Assembly: GCA_942492835.1 (NCBI GenBank)
Contig: OW818645.1
Location: 3,844,001-3,908,000, forward strand
DNA from: GWB2-37-7 sp942492835
GTDB lineage: Bacteria; Bacillota; Clostridia; Lutisporales; Lutisporaceae
Direction: 5' to 3'
DNA: 64,000 bases
The notes beneath the pieces are model-generated. The model was not told where the DNA came from. It searched no databases and saw only the letters and a program-made list of their open reading frames with translations. A program made the translations under genes and the position numbers. This document shows positions 51,746 through 59,837 of this stretch, piece by piece. Each line of letters begins with the position of its first letter. Position 1 is the stretch's first letter.

Positions 51746-51952
51746 ATGAAGATTAAGGGTTTATCGAAATTATCAGAAAAACAAAAAACTCATATGTTTG
51801 AAGTCAATAAAATTCATGTGGACTGTAATGGATCTGCAAGACAGAAGAATATGCAGATTGTTGAAGCGTGGATTGATGAAGATAATTGCGTATGCGTTCG
51901 ATTGTCTAACGGGGAATGGTATCATTATTATTCCAATCAAACATGGGGTTAA
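51746..51952 (+). CDS. Hypothetical protein of the immunity operon
   Basis: A 68-residue protein (GLSKLSEKQKTHMFEVNKIH, then VRLSNGEWYHYYSNQTWG). AAGGAGAGATG ribosome site. The C-terminus has a small beta-hairpin look. Unknown function; transcribed with the Cro-like gene. Confidence 0.6.
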   Translation: MKIKGLSKLSEKQKTHMFEVNKIHVDCNGSARQKNMQIVEAWIDEDNCVCVRLSNGEWYHYYSNQTWG

Positions 51953-52002
51953 ATATAAAGATTAATTGTAAATTAAAATGACTGTAAACAATTGCTTAAC
52001 TG

Positions 52003-52011
52003 TGATAATAT
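52003..52011 (+). promoter_or_regulatory. Extended -10 promoter of the TPR regulator
   Basis: TGaTAATAT (TG at 52,003-52,004, -10 at 52,006-52,011) with only a weak -35 (TGTAAA, 51,983). Such promoters are often activator-dependent. Confidence 0.5.
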
Positions 52012-52038
52012 AGTATTTGAACAAAAGGGGTGAGGGAA

Positions 52039-53304
52039 ATGTATAGGAAACTTACAATAGACGATATAAAAATAAAAATAGAAGGTGCGATGGTAAGAGA
52101 AGCTGTAATCGCAAAATATGGCTCAACGAGAAATTTTCATGCTTCGTGCGACAGCTCTTTGTCCCTTAAATCAATAAAAACTTATTGCACTTTTGACCAT
52201 ATTACATCAGAGACATTTAAGTGCATGGTAACGGATAACATGAATATGTCATGGGATGATATTGCTATGCCACCAGTAAAACAAGTAAGAAGGTTTATAG
52301 ATGAGATTTTTTTCAACATTACATCATATAGGGACGAAGAAGATATTCTTATGTTTGATAAGATAAATGAAATGTGTGACGTAAGCACTGATAAAGCTTT
52401 GATGCTAAGGAACTACGCAAAATATTATTATTCCAAAAACAATATAGATAAAACAATAGAGTTATACAAACAAGCTATATCTACGTTGGATGTATGGGAA
52501 GCCAACACTTTAGTAGTATTGATGTGTGAATTAGCAGATTACTACTATATGCAAAGGAAGATTAGAGAATCAGAAAGATTGTTCTGCAAGGCTCAAGATT
52601 ATGTAGATAAAAAACAGTTAAGCAAAGCTGCTTTATATACATATAATTTTAGAAGAGGTGTAGTATTAAGTAATGACGGAGATTTAGAAGAAGCAATGAA
52701 GCACTTCTTGTTAGCTCTTGAAAATGCAAGTCTTAAAACGGAGACTATGAGCGAGATTGGAGTTGCATGTATGGCTATAGGTTCCGCTTGCATGAGACAA
52801 AAAAAATATGACCAAGCAAGGGATTATTACTATCGCTCCTTACTGGAGTTCCATGAAAATGATGTGAATGGTAGGGCTACAATATTGAATAATCTGGCTG
52901 ATTTGCACTGTAAATTAAATGATTACAAAAGCGCAGCGGAACACATTGAGAAAGCTTTGAATATTTTAGATGAAAATTGTATTACAAGTAGATACATATT
53001 TTTAAGTGAAACTTATGCCGAAATAATGTTTAAAATAGGCAACTCAGAACCGTGTACAAGGTATTTTGATATGTTAAAAAATACTGCGAATTCTGCAATT
53101 GATAAAAAAGTAATAAAAGATAGTATCTCGCGGATGATACATGTAATGAATAATAAAAGCTTATTAAATCAGTTAGAATTGATAATATGTTACTTGATAG
53201 AACGCACCGATAATGATATCTTTAAAGAAGAACTATTATCGTGTATCGGAAAAATATATTTAAAAATTAACGGAAAGGAGACGATTTTGCATGAAGAAAA
53301 TTAA
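52039..53304 (+). CDS. RRNPP-type TPR regulator (peptide receptor candidate)
   Basis: A 421-residue protein. Residues about 1-75 resemble an atypical helix-turn-helix (VREAVIAKYGSTRNFHASCD, ETFKCMVTDNMNMSWDDI), and about 110-400 are tetratricopeptide repeats (YAKYYYSKNNIDKTIELYKQ, ACMRQKKYDQARDYYYRSLL, ADLHCKLNDYKSAAEHIEKA). HTH plus TPR at this length is the architecture of RRNPP receptors such as AimR, PlcR and NprR. The ATG follows GGGGTGAGGG. Its 3' end overlaps a small exported-peptide gene, and it lies beside the CI/Cro switch. I do not see the Rap phosphatase arrangement. Confidence 0.75.
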   Translation: MYRKLTIDDIKIKIEGAMVREAVIAKYGSTRNFHASCDSSLSLKSIKTYCTFDHITSETFKCMVTDNMNMSWDDIAMPPVKQVRRFIDEIFFNITSYRDEEDILMFDKINEMCDVSTDKALMLRNYAKYYYSKNNIDKTIELYKQAISTLDVWEANTLVVLMCELADYYYMQRKIRESERLFCKAQDYVDKKQLSKAALYTYNFRRGVVLSNDGDLEEAMKHFLLALENASLKTETMSEIGVACMAIGSACMRQKKYDQARDYYYRSLLEFHENDVNGRATILNNLADLHCKLNDYKSAAEHIEKALNILDENCITSRYIFLSETYAEIMFKIGNSEPCTRYFDMLKNTANSAIDKKVIKDSISRMIHVMNNKSLLNQLELIICYLIERTDNDIFKEELLSCIGKIYLKINGKETILHEEN

Positions 53305-53431
53305 AAATGCCTTAATCGCAATTTTGGTTATAGCCACTATAACAGGAGCACTTCCTAGCTTGATATTTGCGGCAGATGACAATGATCCTTATAGAGGTTG
53401 CTCAGTATCTCCGATAGTTTTGAAAAAATAG
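53291..53431 (+). CDS. Exported signalling propeptide candidate
   Basis: A 46-residue peptide gene overlapping the receptor by 14 bases, with AAGGAG 10 bases before the ATG. It has a textbook signal peptide (basic MKKIKN, hydrophobic ALIAILVIATITGALPSLIF, AxA-like FAA) and a short polar tail ADDNDPYRGCSVSPIVLKK. That is the form of Phr/AimP/NprX-type propeptides, which are secreted, trimmed and re-imported to bind the adjacent TPR receptor. A terminator follows. Confidence 0.75.
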   Translation: MKKIKNALIAILVIATITGALPSLIFAADDNDPYRGCSVSPIVLKK

Positions 53432-53462
53432 ATAAAAAAATAGAAAATACGAAATTAAGTAC

Positions 53463-53511
53463 ACCTATAATATTAGACAAAACAACCTAATGTTATAGGG
53501 TATTTTTTTAT
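53463..53511 (+). terminator. Terminator after the propeptide gene
   Basis: CCTATAATATTAG (53,464-53,476) pairs with CTAATGTTATAGG (53,486-53,499 region), followed by TATTTTTTTATT. Confidence 0.8.
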
Positions 53512-53767
53512 TGTTTTAAAATAGACACACTAAATAAAATAAAGTAAGTGTTCGCAAGTTTCGACAAAATATGACACAGAATGACCACTTTTACTAGCAT
53601 TTCATAGGTTGTTATAGATTTGCGGGAAATAACAGGAGATTATCGTCTATTGTAAATACATTATATGGTATCTGAAAACTTTACATTTTATTATATAAGG
53701 AATACAATAATCTTACAAGTTTTAAATAGCTCCGTAAAATAAGTAAGAGAGGAATACATTGTTAAAC
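53512..53767. other. AT-rich spacer with a possible Spo0A box
   Basis: No gene seen. TTCGACAAA (53,560-53,568; complement TTTGTCGAA) matches the Spo0A binding consensus TGNCGAA. One isolated match is weak evidence. Confidence 0.35.
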
Positions 53768-53874
53768 GGAAAAGTGAAAAGCTGGATTTCTCCAGCTTCC
53801 CCCACAGTTCACAATCTGTCTCATCCAGCAAGAAGTGGCAGAACTGCGAACAAGGGTAATTTTATCACTTTTCC
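53768..53874 (+). ncRNA. Structured multi-branch RNA candidate
   Basis: A perfect 10-bp closing stem GGAAAAGTGA/TCACTTTTCC (53,768-53,777 with 53,865-53,874) encloses two hairpins. One is AAGCTGGA/TCCAGCTT with a four-base TTTC loop (53,779-53,798). The other is CAGTTC/GAACTG (53,805-53,846), with an inner UGUC/GGCA pairing. The three-way junction is too regular for chance in AT-rich DNA. No protein frame explains it and no known class is recognised; the strand is inferred from the neighbouring genes. Confidence 0.6.
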
Positions 53875-53921
53875 TCAATCTTGTAAACCACTATAAAAAT
53901 TATGAGGAAGGTGTATTTTGA

Positions 53922-54092
53922 ATGGCAGAAAATACTAAAGAAAAAGCATGGGAAGAATCTGTTAAAAGATTTGCTTCAGTTTATAAAAAAGCTGAAGAAT
54001 TAGGAATTGATCCTCAAATAGTTGACGAATTGGTTGTCGAAGTTTTCAAAATTGAAATTATAAATAAAAGAGTATCTAAAAAAGAGGCTTAA
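53922..54092 (+). CDS. Small helical protein near the right end
   Basis: A 56-residue protein (AENTKEKAWEESVKRFASVY, KAEELGIDPQIVDELVVEVF) with AGGAAGGTG about 9 bases before the ATG. Amphipathic helices, lysine- and glutamate-rich, no known family. It is the last gene before the tRNA. Confidence 0.6.
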   Translation: MAENTKEKAWEESVKRFASVYKKAEELGIDPQIVDELVVEVFKIEIINKRVSKKEA

Positions 54093-54112
54093 GGCTTCTT
54101 TTTTTTAACATC

Positions 54113-54145
54113 AATTTGTTAGTAATTTGTTAGTAATTTGTTAGT
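54113..54145. repeat. Three 11-bp direct repeats, possible integrase arm sites
   Basis: AATTTGTTAGT occurs three times head-to-tail (54,113-54,145), ending 117 bases from the 3' end of tRNA-Pro. Short direct repeats beside a tRNA 3' end are typical of the attachment-site arms bound by tyrosine integrases. Confidence 0.6.
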
Positions 54146-54212
54146 AACGCCCCCAATTTATTTCAATTTAAATCAACTTTCAAGCAAATATGTGCTATAA
54201 AATAAGAAATTA

Positions 54213-54246
54213 AAAGGACTTAACAAACCATTGCGGCAGTTAAGTC
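54213..54246 (-). terminator. Terminator of the tRNA-Pro transcript
   Basis: - strand GACTTAAC/GTTAAGTC hairpin followed by CTTTTAATTT, 16 bases after the tRNA CCA end. Confidence 0.7.
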
Positions 54247-54261
54247 TTAATTGTTTTATAA

Positions 54262-54337
54262 TGGTCTGGGTGACAAGATTTGAACTTGCGACCTCTTGAA
54301 CCCCATTCAAGCGCGCTACCATCTGCGCCACACCCAG
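54262..54337 (-). tRNA. tRNA-Pro(GGG)
   Basis: Cloverleaf on the - strand: acceptor CTGGGTG/CACCCAG with discriminator A and encoded CCA; D arm GCGC/GCGC; anticodon stem CTTGA/TCAAG with loop ATGGGGT, anticodon GGG at 54,304-54,302; T arm with GTTCAAATC. The proline identity also agrees with the C1-G72 pair. Its 3' end faces the prophage, making it the likely attachment target. Confidence 0.93.
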
Positions 54338-54558
54338 ATTTGACAAATACAAATATAACATATCGCAAAACTATTTTCAATAGTTTTATATGCCAACAAG
54401 TCAAAAATCATTCATAGTAGCACAAAAAACTAGGAGTACAGCACTATTTTTCATCATAATCAATAAAATATACAACTTTTGAAGGATTAAAAAATTAAAT
54501 GGAGAAATATATAAAGTAGTCCATGTTACCATAATGGATATAGTGAGGCGTGGTGAAA

Positions 54559-55830
54559 GTGGCGAAGAAAAAGAAAAAAACTAGGAGCTCTATCAGACTA
54601 ATTACAATACTTTTTACAGTAGTAATCATTTCATATATCGTAAGATACTTATGGTTTAAAATAGATACTGAGATGGTAAAATATGATACTATGGAAGAAA
54701 CAGTTGCTACGCAGGGTGTCCTAATAAAAAATGAGTGGACTACTGCACTGCCGCAAGACACAGCGGCTGATTATAAAGTTAATGATGGAGAAAGAGTATC
54801 TATTGGTAAGAAAATACTTGAAATAGCCAAAAGCAATGGTGCAGATGAAGATATCTCGCTGAAGATAAATAAGTTAAATGAAAGAATAGAAGAAATTAAA
54901 GCAAATGAAGCTGATAACAACTTTTTTGCACAAGATAAGCAGAAAATCGATACCAACATAGCAAGTGACCTAAAAGAGTTACAGAATGTCGCAAAGTCAG
55001 GAGACTTCTCCAAGTTGGAGACTGCAAAAAACGATTTGTCTGCTAATGTATATAAGAAGTCTCTTATATATGGAACAGAAAGCTTTAGTGGTCAAAACTA
55101 TGAACAGCTTATGAAAGAAAAAACAACACTAGAGCAATTACTGAAAAACAATTTAAATGTTGTATATGCAAAAATCAGTGGATTGGTAAGCTATGAGTTG
55201 GATGGTTATGAGGAAGTCCTTAAACCGGAAGGTGTGGAAGCTCTCAAACTTTCTAACATACAAGAGATAATAAATTCGCATAATTCCAAGCAAAAGAAGA
55301 AGGATGAAGTAAAGCGATATGGAGTAAAGGTTGTAGATAACTTTGAGTGGTATGTTGCAGCTGTTATCCCAAAAGGAATTTTGACAGAGGATTGCATAGG
55401 CAAAACAATAAAGGTTAGATTCAAGGATTTGGGGGGCACTGTAGTAAGTGGTACTATAAAGCATTTTGATATAGGCGACGAGCAGAACAGCTTGGTAGTG
55501 ATTCGGACTACTGAGCAGGTTAATGGTTTCCACAATACTAGAGTTAGTAACTTAGAAATAATCACAAAACATGGTGAAGGCTTGATAATACCCACTAAGA
55601 CTATAGTTGAAAAAGATGGACTTAAAGGTATATATATAGAAAGAAATGGAATGGCAAAGTTTGTACCTATAAATGAAATAATAAAAAACGAGCAAGAGAC
55701 ATTGGTACAAAATCTTAAAAAGGATGACAAAGGCTATAACAGCAAAAATTTTGTATTAAAACCCTATGATAGGGTTATAACAACAGTAAATAAAATAAAA
55801 CAGGATCAAATGTTACCTGGATCATTCTAA
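54559..55830 (+). CDS. HlyD-family membrane-fusion-like protein
   Basis: About 423 residues: a lysine-rich N-terminus, one transmembrane segment (LITILFTVVIISYIVRYLWF), biotinyl-lipoyl-like halves (DYKVNDGERVSIGKKILEIA and SGLVSYELDGYE), a coiled coil between them and a C-terminal beta domain (VVASGTIKHFD-like VVSGTIKHFDIGD). It is the usual upstream partner of yggS-sepF in Clostridia. Several GTG starts (54,550, 54,553, 54,559) are possible; the last has best spacing to GAGG. Confidence 0.75.
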   Translation: MAKKKKKTRSSIRLITILFTVVIISYIVRYLWFKIDTEMVKYDTMEETVATQGVLIKNEWTTALPQDTAADYKVNDGERVSIGKKILEIAKSNGADEDISLKINKLNERIEEIKANEADNNFFAQDKQKIDTNIASDLKELQNVAKSGDFSKLETAKNDLSANVYKKSLIYGTESFSGQNYEQLMKEKTTLEQLLKNNLNVVYAKISGLVSYELDGYEEVLKPEGVEALKLSNIQEIINSHNSKQKKKDEVKRYGVKVVDNFEWYVAAVIPKGILTEDCIGKTIKVRFKDLGGTVVSGTIKHFDIGDEQNSLVVIRTTEQVNGFHNTRVSNLEIITKHGEGLIIPTKTIVEKDGLKGIYIERNGMAKFVPINEIIKNEQETLVQNLKKDDKGYNSKNFVLKPYDRVITTVNKIKQDQMLPGSF

Positions 55831-55843
55831 AGGAGAGAGGACC

Positions 55844-56542
55844 TTGGAAAGTATAAAGAACAATATCTCTGCGATAAGAGAAGAAATTGAAAAAAGTTGT
55901 CTTAAGTCTGGAAGAAATTCTGATGAAATAACTATTATAGCTGTTACAAAAACAATTGATACAGAAAGAATCAACTATGCAGTTGACTGTGGAATGTTAA
56001 ACCTTGGAGAAAATAAAGTTCAAGAGGTAATGGACAAATACGATGCAGTTGATAAAAATGTAAAATGGAACCTAATAGGGCATTTACAGACCAATAAGGT
56101 TAAATATATAATAGATAAGGTAGAACTTATCCATTCTGTGGACAGCATAAAGCTTGCAGAGGAAATAAGTAAAAGAGCCGAGAAAAACAATTTAATAAAG
56201 GATGTGTTAGTACAAATAAACATAGCAATGGAAGAAACAAAGTTTGGAATAAATATTGAAGAAGCAGTTGATTTTGTGAAAAGCATTTCTGTATTTGGTA
56301 ATATACGGATTAAAGGTTTGATGACAATTGCACCTTATTATGAAGATACAAATATGGTAAGGCCTATATTTAGACAGCTTAAAGAAAAGTTTGATGAATT
56401 GGCTAAAATGAACATTCCAAACACTGAAATGAAATATCTTTCCATGGGTATGAGTAATGATTATAATATAGCCATAGAGGAAGGTGCAAATATGGTAAGG
56501 GTAGGAACAGCTATATTTGGTAAACGCAATTATAATAAATAG
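55844..56542 (+). CDS. yggS: YggS-family PLP-binding protein
   Basis: A 232-residue PLP homeostasis protein. The Schiff-base lysine is in IIAVTKT (residues about 31-36), and GENKVQEV, WNLIGHLQTNKVKYI, FGINIEEA, RIKGLMTI and the LSMGMSNDYNIAIEEGANMVRVGTAIFG phosphate-binding end (key residues SMGMS and RVGTAIFG) are all present. TTG start after GGAGAGAGGA. Next to sepF as in most Firmicutes. Confidence 0.95.
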   Translation: MESIKNNISAIREEIEKSCLKSGRNSDEITIIAVTKTIDTERINYAVDCGMLNLGENKVQEVMDKYDAVDKNVKWNLIGHLQTNKVKYIIDKVELIHSVDSIKLAEEISKRAEKNNLIKDVLVQINIAMEETKFGINIEEAVDFVKSISVFGNIRIKGLMTIAPYYEDTNMVRPIFRQLKEKFDELAKMNIPNTEMKYLSMGMSNDYNIAIEEGANMVRVGTAIFGKRNYNK

Positions 56543-56574
56543 AATTAATAGAAATGTAAATTGGGGGTATTGTA

Positions 56575-57036
56575 ATGAGTTCAGGTTTTTTCAATAAAGT
56601 GTTATATTTTATGGGAATAGGCGATAATATTGATGACGAGCAAGATGAGCAAGACGATGTAGTAACTGTAAGGCCTCAAATTGAGCCTGTTACATCACTA
56701 AAGAAAAATAATGTAGTAAATCTTCATAATGCTTCGGTACCAATGAAGGTTGTTGTTTCTGAACCAACAAACTATGATGAGGTTCAAGACATATGTAATA
56801 ATCTAAAAAGCAAAAAGCCGATTATAATAAACTTTGAAAACATAGATAAAGATGTAGCAAGAAGAATGGTTGACTTTATAAGCGGAGCAGTATTTGCATT
56901 GGACGGAACTATTCAGAAGGTTTCAAACGGTATAGTGGTAGTAGCACCATCAAATGTTGACATACTAGGGGATCTAAAGAATGGTATCGGTAAGGATGAT
57001 TTTGATCTTGAAGGAATTTTTAGCTGGCTAAAATAA
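56575..57036 (+). CDS. sepF: Cell division protein SepF
   Basis: A 153-residue protein: an amphipathic N-terminal membrane-binding helix (FFNKVLYFMGIGD), an acidic linker and the SepF core (PTNYDEVQDICNNLKSKKPI, DVARRMVDFISGAVFALDGT). It links FtsZ to the membrane at the division septum. GGGGGTATTGTA precedes the ATG. Confidence 0.95.
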   Translation: MSSGFFNKVLYFMGIGDNIDDEQDEQDDVVTVRPQIEPVTSLKKNNVVNLHNASVPMKVVVSEPTNYDEVQDICNNLKSKKPIIINFENIDKDVARRMVDFISGAVFALDGTIQKVSNGIVVVAPSNVDILGDLKNGIGKDDFDLEGIFSWLK

Positions 57037-57067
57037 TTCATAATGATGAAAGAGTGAGAGTGATAAA

Positions 57068-57346
57068 ATGTATTTTTTATTAACAAAGGCAGTATCCGTT
57101 TTTTTCCAGGTAGTAAATTTTTTGCTACTTATCAGAGTAGTTTTATCTTTGATTAAATTTAATAATGATAACAGATATGTAGTTATGCTATATAGTTTGA
57201 CAGAGCCTATACTAGAGCCATTTAGAAAGCTTACTAGAAAGTTTGGTGCAAATCAAATGGTTGACTGGTCACCGCTTATAGCTATGCTATTTATGCAATA
57301 TATCGCACAACCTCTTATTTATGCTTTAATTAGGTTGTTTTTTTAG
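57068..57346 (+). CDS. YggT family membrane protein
   Basis: A 92-residue protein with two hydrophobic segments and the YggT hallmark YSLTEPILEPFRKL followed by WSPLIAMLFMQYI. Located, as usual, between sepF and ylmH in the division-protein cluster; function not established. Confidence 0.92.
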   Translation: MYFLLTKAVSVFFQVVNFLLLIRVVLSLIKFNNDNRYVVMLYSLTEPILEPFRKLTRKFGANQMVDWSPLIAMLFMQYIAQPLIYALIRLFF

Positions 57347-57359
57347 AAGAGGTATATAA

Positions 57360-58142
57360 TTGGATAAAAGTTATATAAAAGAAAAATATACAGACTATGA
57401 TCAGCGCTTGCTGGTCAATAAAATACTGGATATAGTAGAATACTGTAAGAAGAATTTTACTTATAAAGCTACCAGCTTTTTAGATCCCATGCAACAGAAG
57501 ATTGCAGAGGATTTGCTTGATTGCGAAAGTGATATAGAGTATCAGTTTGAGGGTGGAATAGAAAACAGTGAAAGAAAGTTATGTATAATATATCATGAGG
57601 ATATTGATTTAGAGCAATTGGAAACCATGTATGAGATATTAGAAATCTCATGGTATAGTAAAGGCTCAAAAAAACCAACTCACCGAGATTTTCTAGGAAG
57701 TCTTATGGGTAGCGGTATAAAGAGAGAAACCATAGGAGATATTTTGCTTCAGGAGGAAATGGCATATGTAGTTTGCACTAAGGAAATATCAGATTATATA
57801 TTGTATAACATTGATAAAGTAGGAAGTGTACCTGTAAAGCTAAAAATTGCAGAGAATATAAATGTAACTGAAGAGAATGAAAAAGTATTAAATGTTACCG
57901 TTGCTTCCTTAAGACTTGACAGCATTATAAGTGCTGGTTTTAGAATTTCTAGGACAAAGGCTGCGGAGCTTATAAAATCCGGAAAGGTACGGATAAACTG
58001 GGAAGAAAAAGAGCTAACCTCAAAAAGTATTAAACAAGGTGATGTTATTTCCATAAGGGGTAAAGGCAGAATAGTACTTGATGAAGTAACAGGAAACACA
58101 AAAAAGGATAGAACTAAAATTACTATAAAAAAGTATGTTTAA
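57360..58142 (+). CDS. ylmH: YlmH-like S4-domain RNA-binding protein
   Basis: A 260-residue protein. The middle (SKGSKKPTHRDFLGSLMGSG, REKTIGDI-like RETIGDILL) and the C-terminal S4 domain (LRLDSIISAGFRISRTKAAE, SGKVRINW) are typical of YlmH, linked to rescue of stalled ribosomes and to division. TTG start after AAGAGG. Confidence 0.92.
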   Translation: MDKSYIKEKYTDYDQRLLVNKILDIVEYCKKNFTYKATSFLDPMQQKIAEDLLDCESDIEYQFEGGIENSERKLCIIYHEDIDLEQLETMYEILEISWYSKGSKKPTHRDFLGSLMGSGIKRETIGDILLQEEMAYVVCTKEISDYILYNIDKVGSVPVKLKIAENINVTEENEKVLNVTVASLRLDSIISAGFRISRTKAAELIKSGKVRINWEEKELTSKSIKQGDVISIRGKGRIVLDEVTGNTKKDRTKITIKKYV

Positions 58143-58156
58143 GGGAGGTTGAAATT

Positions 58157-58606
58157 ATGTTGACTCCAATGGAGATACACAATAAAGAATTTAAAAAGGC
58201 TATGAGAGGCTATAAAGAAGAAGAGGTAGATGAATTTTTAGATAAGGTAGTAACTGACTTTGAAAGATTATACAGAGAAAACGGTGAGTTGAAGGACAAA
58301 ATAGGCATAGTTAATGAGAGAGTTGACAACTATTCCTTAATGGAAAAAACATTACAAAGCACTCTAATCGTTGCACAGACTACAGCTGAAGATGTTGTAT
58401 CAAACGCAAGAAGTAAGTCAGAGGTAATAATCAGAGAAGCTGAAGAACAAGCAAAAAGAATTATAGAAGAAGCAAACAATAGTGTTATAGATATACATAG
58501 AGAGTATGAAAACCTCAAGAAAGATGTTCAAATATTTAAAACAAGATTTAGAACATTACTAGAATCTGAGTTAGAAGCGCTAAATGTTACTGTAGACAAA
58601 TTATAA
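58157..58606 (+). CDS. divIVA: DivIVA-domain protein
   Basis: A 149-residue protein beginning LTPMEIHNKEFKKAMRGYKE, the DivIVA lipid-binding domain (EEVDEFLDKV), then coiled coil (KRIIEEANNSVIDIHREYEN). It marks curved membrane at poles and septa. Strong GGGAGGTTG start. Confidence 0.95.
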   Translation: MLTPMEIHNKEFKKAMRGYKEEEVDEFLDKVVTDFERLYRENGELKDKIGIVNERVDNYSLMEKTLQSTLIVAQTTAEDVVSNARSKSEVIIREAEEQAKRIIEEANNSVIDIHREYENLKKDVQIFKTRFRTLLESELEALNVTVDKL

Positions 58607-58698
58607 AAGTCTTCATTTTATATAGTACAATGTTTTCTAGATATGCGCGAGGGTAGTATATAATTTAATAATGAATATTTTTATATGAATATTAAGAA

Positions 58699-58738
58699 AA
58701 TAACATTATGGAGAATCTTCATGGTGTTATTTTTTTTA
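58699..58738 (+). terminator. Terminator after the division cluster
   Basis: AATAACATTATGGAG pairs (with G-U pairs) to CTTCATGGTGTTATT across an AAT loop, followed by TTTTTTT. Confidence 0.9.
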
Positions 58739-58755
58739 CTTCAGGAGGATGACTT

Positions 58756-59046
58756 ATGAATAAGAAAGAAACTGAAGTTAAGGAGCTGGAGAACAGACTT
58801 GATAAAATTGCACTGATGCTTGAAAAGGCAAAACTAGGCGATTATGTCACTATGATGTCGAAACCAAAGTCTATGATATTTGGAAATTTCATTGCGGGAT
58901 TAGCAAGGGGCTTTGGAAGTGCTATAGGTTTTACCTTGCTTGGTGCTATATTGATTTATTTTCTAAGGCAGTCAGTGTTTTTGAATATACCTATAATTGG
59001 TAACTTCATTGCAGAAATAGTAAAGATTGTTCAAGATCATTTATAA
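58756..59046 (+). CDS. DUF5665 membrane protein
   Basis: A 96-residue protein: helical start (ELENRLDKIALMLEKAKLGD), KPKSMIFGNFIAGLARGFGS and two hydrophobic segments (ending IIGNFIAEIVKIVQ). This is the DUF5665 pattern of Clostridia; function unknown. Good AGGAGGATGAC start. Confidence 0.85.
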   Translation: MNKKETEVKELENRLDKIALMLEKAKLGDYVTMMSKPKSMIFGNFIAGLARGFGSAIGFTLLGAILIYFLRQSVFLNIPIIGNFIAEIVKIVQDHL

Positions 59047-59068
59047 AGCATAATAAGGAGCTGATATT

Positions 59069-59674
59069 TTGGATAAGAATAAGCTGATGCATTTTAAAGA
59101 TTTATTAAATGAAGAAAAAAAGGAAAGGGAAACTTCACTTTTTTCTGATACGTTAGGGATGGATGTATCTATAAGGGATGCAACTAGTGAGCTATCCTCC
59201 TATGATAATCATCCAGGAGATTTAGGAACTGAAACCTATGAGGCTGAGAAGAACTTCTCGTTTAGGACAAATGATAAATATATGATAAGTGAAATAGATG
59301 TTGCTTTAGACAAAATTCATAAGGGAAGCTATGGAGAGTGTGAGGCATGTCATAAGTCTATAGAAGAAGACAGACTGGAAATTGTACCTCATGCAAGATT
59401 TTGTATAGAGTGTGAAAATAATTATGAGCAAAAAGTAAATGATGAAGAAAAAGGCAGACCTATAGAAGAACAGGTAACGCTCCCTCCACTTCAGTTTTCC
59501 TTTAGAGATAATACTATATATGATGAAGTAGGCTTTGACGGTGAAGATACTTGGCAAGCTCTAAATGAATATAACGTAATAACGTCAGATAATGACTTTG
59601 ACCACGAAGATAACTTGGGATATGTAGAGGATGTAGACCAGATTAGCAACTCCAGCTATAAGAAGCAAATTTAA
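59069..59674 (+). CDS. YteA/DksA-TraR-like zinc protein
   Basis: A 201-residue protein with the YteA pattern (DLGTETYEAEKNFSF, ALDKIHKGSYGECEACHKSI, then CIECE: the four-cysteine DksA/TraR zinc finger) and an acidic C-terminal extension. Associated with sporulation in Bacilli. TTG start after AAGGAG. Confidence 0.9.
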   Translation: MDKNKLMHFKDLLNEEKKERETSLFSDTLGMDVSIRDATSELSSYDNHPGDLGTETYEAEKNFSFRTNDKYMISEIDVALDKIHKGSYGECEACHKSIEEDRLEIVPHARFCIECENNYEQKVNDEEKGRPIEEQVTLPPLQFSFRDNTIYDEVGFDGEDTWQALNEYNVITSDNDFDHEDNLGYVEDVDQISNSSYKKQI

Positions 59675-59704
59675 TAGGTATGCAGTGCATGCATATTTTA
59701 TTGT

Positions 59705-59745
59705 GAAGGGATGACACACAGATCATCCCCTACTTTATTTTTAAA
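59705..59745 (+). terminator. Probable terminator after yteA
   Basis: GGGATGA/TCATCCC (59,708-59,714 and 59,723-59,729) around an 8-base loop, followed by TACTTTATTTTT. Confidence 0.65.
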
Positions 59746-59837
59746 TGTATTTTGTTGTATTATTTTTTGTATATTATGTTATAATTTATTAGTAAAGTTT
59801 TCATTGATTCAAAGGAAATACTCAAGGGGGAATAATA

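Noticed and set aside
52039..53304. Rap-type response-regulator phosphatase
   Set aside because: The N-terminus looks like a helix-turn-helix rather than the Rap 3-helix bundle, and the length exceeds Rap proteins.
54173..54361. 62-codon - strand frame across the tRNA
   Set aside because: It is a translation of the tRNA gene.
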